Positions 63,864 to 64,000 of a stretch of 64,000 nt of DNA are shown here, piece by piece. The position numbers were made by a program, and so were the translations under genes. The stretch comes from Gordonia hankookensis. GTDB lineage: Bacteria; Actinomycetota; Actinomycetes; Mycobacteriales; Mycobacteriaceae. Where the stretch lies: positions 558,001 to 622,000 of the forward strand of contig NZ_JACWMS010000003.1 in NCBI RefSeq assembly GCF_014673215.1. Direction: 5' to 3'. The notes beneath the pieces were generated by a model, which saw nothing but the letters and a program-made list of their open reading frames with translations, was not told the origin of the DNA and did not search any database. How positions within the stretch are numbered: the first letter of the stretch is position 1; every line of letters begins with the position of its first letter.

Positions 63864-63881
63864 CCGTTTCGACAAAAACGG
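63864..63881 (+). terminator. Weak hairpin after phnV
   Basis: CCGTTT (63864-63869) and AAACGG (63876-63881) form a 6-bp stem with a 6-base loop. It may be part of a terminator or of the pruA promoter. Confidence 0.3.
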
Positions 63882-63941
63882 CGAGGATTGGTTTGCTGAT
63901 CGGACATATCGTCTCGTGGTCCGAGGTGCTGAACTCCTGGT

Positions 63942-64000
63942 ATGGATGCCATCACCACGCCGCCGCGCCCGTCGAACGAGCCGGTCCACACCTATGCACC
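63942..64000 (+). CDS. pruA: 1-pyrroline-5-carboxylate dehydrogenase, N-terminus only
   Basis: Nineteen codons are visible before the window ends: MDAITTPPRPSNEPVHTYAP. This is the near-invariant opening of actinobacterial PruA (mycobacterial Rv1187 starts MDAITQVPVPANEPVHDYAP). The enzyme oxidises pyrroline-5-carboxylate/glutamate semialdehyde to glutamate in proline use. In mycobacteria the divergent neighbour is a PucR regulator; here the nearest PucR gene is beyond the phosphonate cluster. Confidence 0.75.
   Translation, partial: MDAITTPPRPSNEPVHTYA

Overview
The window is chromosomal DNA from a high-GC, mycolic-acid-containing actinobacterium, most likely Gordonia or a close relative. 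Three things point there: the strong G/C third-position bias, the gene order shared with the Mycobacterium tuberculosis Rv0944-Rv0955 region (Fpg-like glycosylase, SDR, pgi, chorismate mutase, uvrD1, M23 peptidase, sucCD, 34-kDa antigen-like protein, perM), and an LGFP-repeat cell-wall protein. Assignments rest on motifs and gene order read by eye; no database search was run.

Layout. 1-1.7 kb: end of a PerM-like gene and a DUF5336 membrane protein with a QQQYPQNYG repeat tail. 1.8-11.7 kb: a tightly coupled seven-gene minus-strand operon for leucine/C5-acyl-CoA breakdown (accD1-accA1-fadE-maoC-citE-fadD-aacS). Its order matches mycobacterial Rv2498c-Rv2505c, except that acetoacetyl-CoA synthetase stands where mycobacteria have a CoA transferase. 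A palindromic operator precedes it. Divergent from it is a giant fused 2-oxoacid (indolepyruvate-type) ferredoxin oxidoreductase (12-15.5 kb), then a 280-bp repeat element and a TetR regulator. 16.5-20.8 kb: nitroreductase, Nudix, AccD3-like carboxyltransferase, SRPBCC, RDD and a repeat protein. 20.9-34 kb: the conserved block sucD-sucC, M23 peptidase, UvrD1, a GT-C-like membrane protein, chorismate mutase, methyltransferase, Pgi and SDR.

34.2-40.8 kb is the most intriguing part. Four translationally coupled genes encode a ThDP enzyme, an unknown SRPBCC-like protein, a KAS III-like enzyme whose catalytic His is replaced by Asn, and a HisC-like aminotransferase. They are divergent from a histidine kinase gene that converges on its own response-regulator gene. 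This looks like an undescribed small-molecule pathway with its own sensor.

41-52 kb: Fpg/Nei glycosylase, CysQ, CobF, SDR, LGFP protein, tRNA-Arg(CCT), a DsbA-VKOR disulfide pair, an MFS exporter, a nitroreductase, and a divergent MarR/FUSC pair. 52.3-56.6 kb: type III glutamine synthetase with a perfect hairpin terminator, then a DksA-like zinc protein coupled to a PucR regulator. 56.7-63.9 kb: an aminophosphonate uptake and breakdown cluster (GntR-UTRA regulator, PhnZ-like HD oxygenase, FAD oxidoreductase, phosphonatase-like HAD, ABC importer) with two perfect TTTGGTCTAGACCAAA operators in its divergent promoter. The window ends at the first codons of pruA. The phosphonate block therefore sits between a PucR gene and pruA, which are neighbours in mycobacteria.
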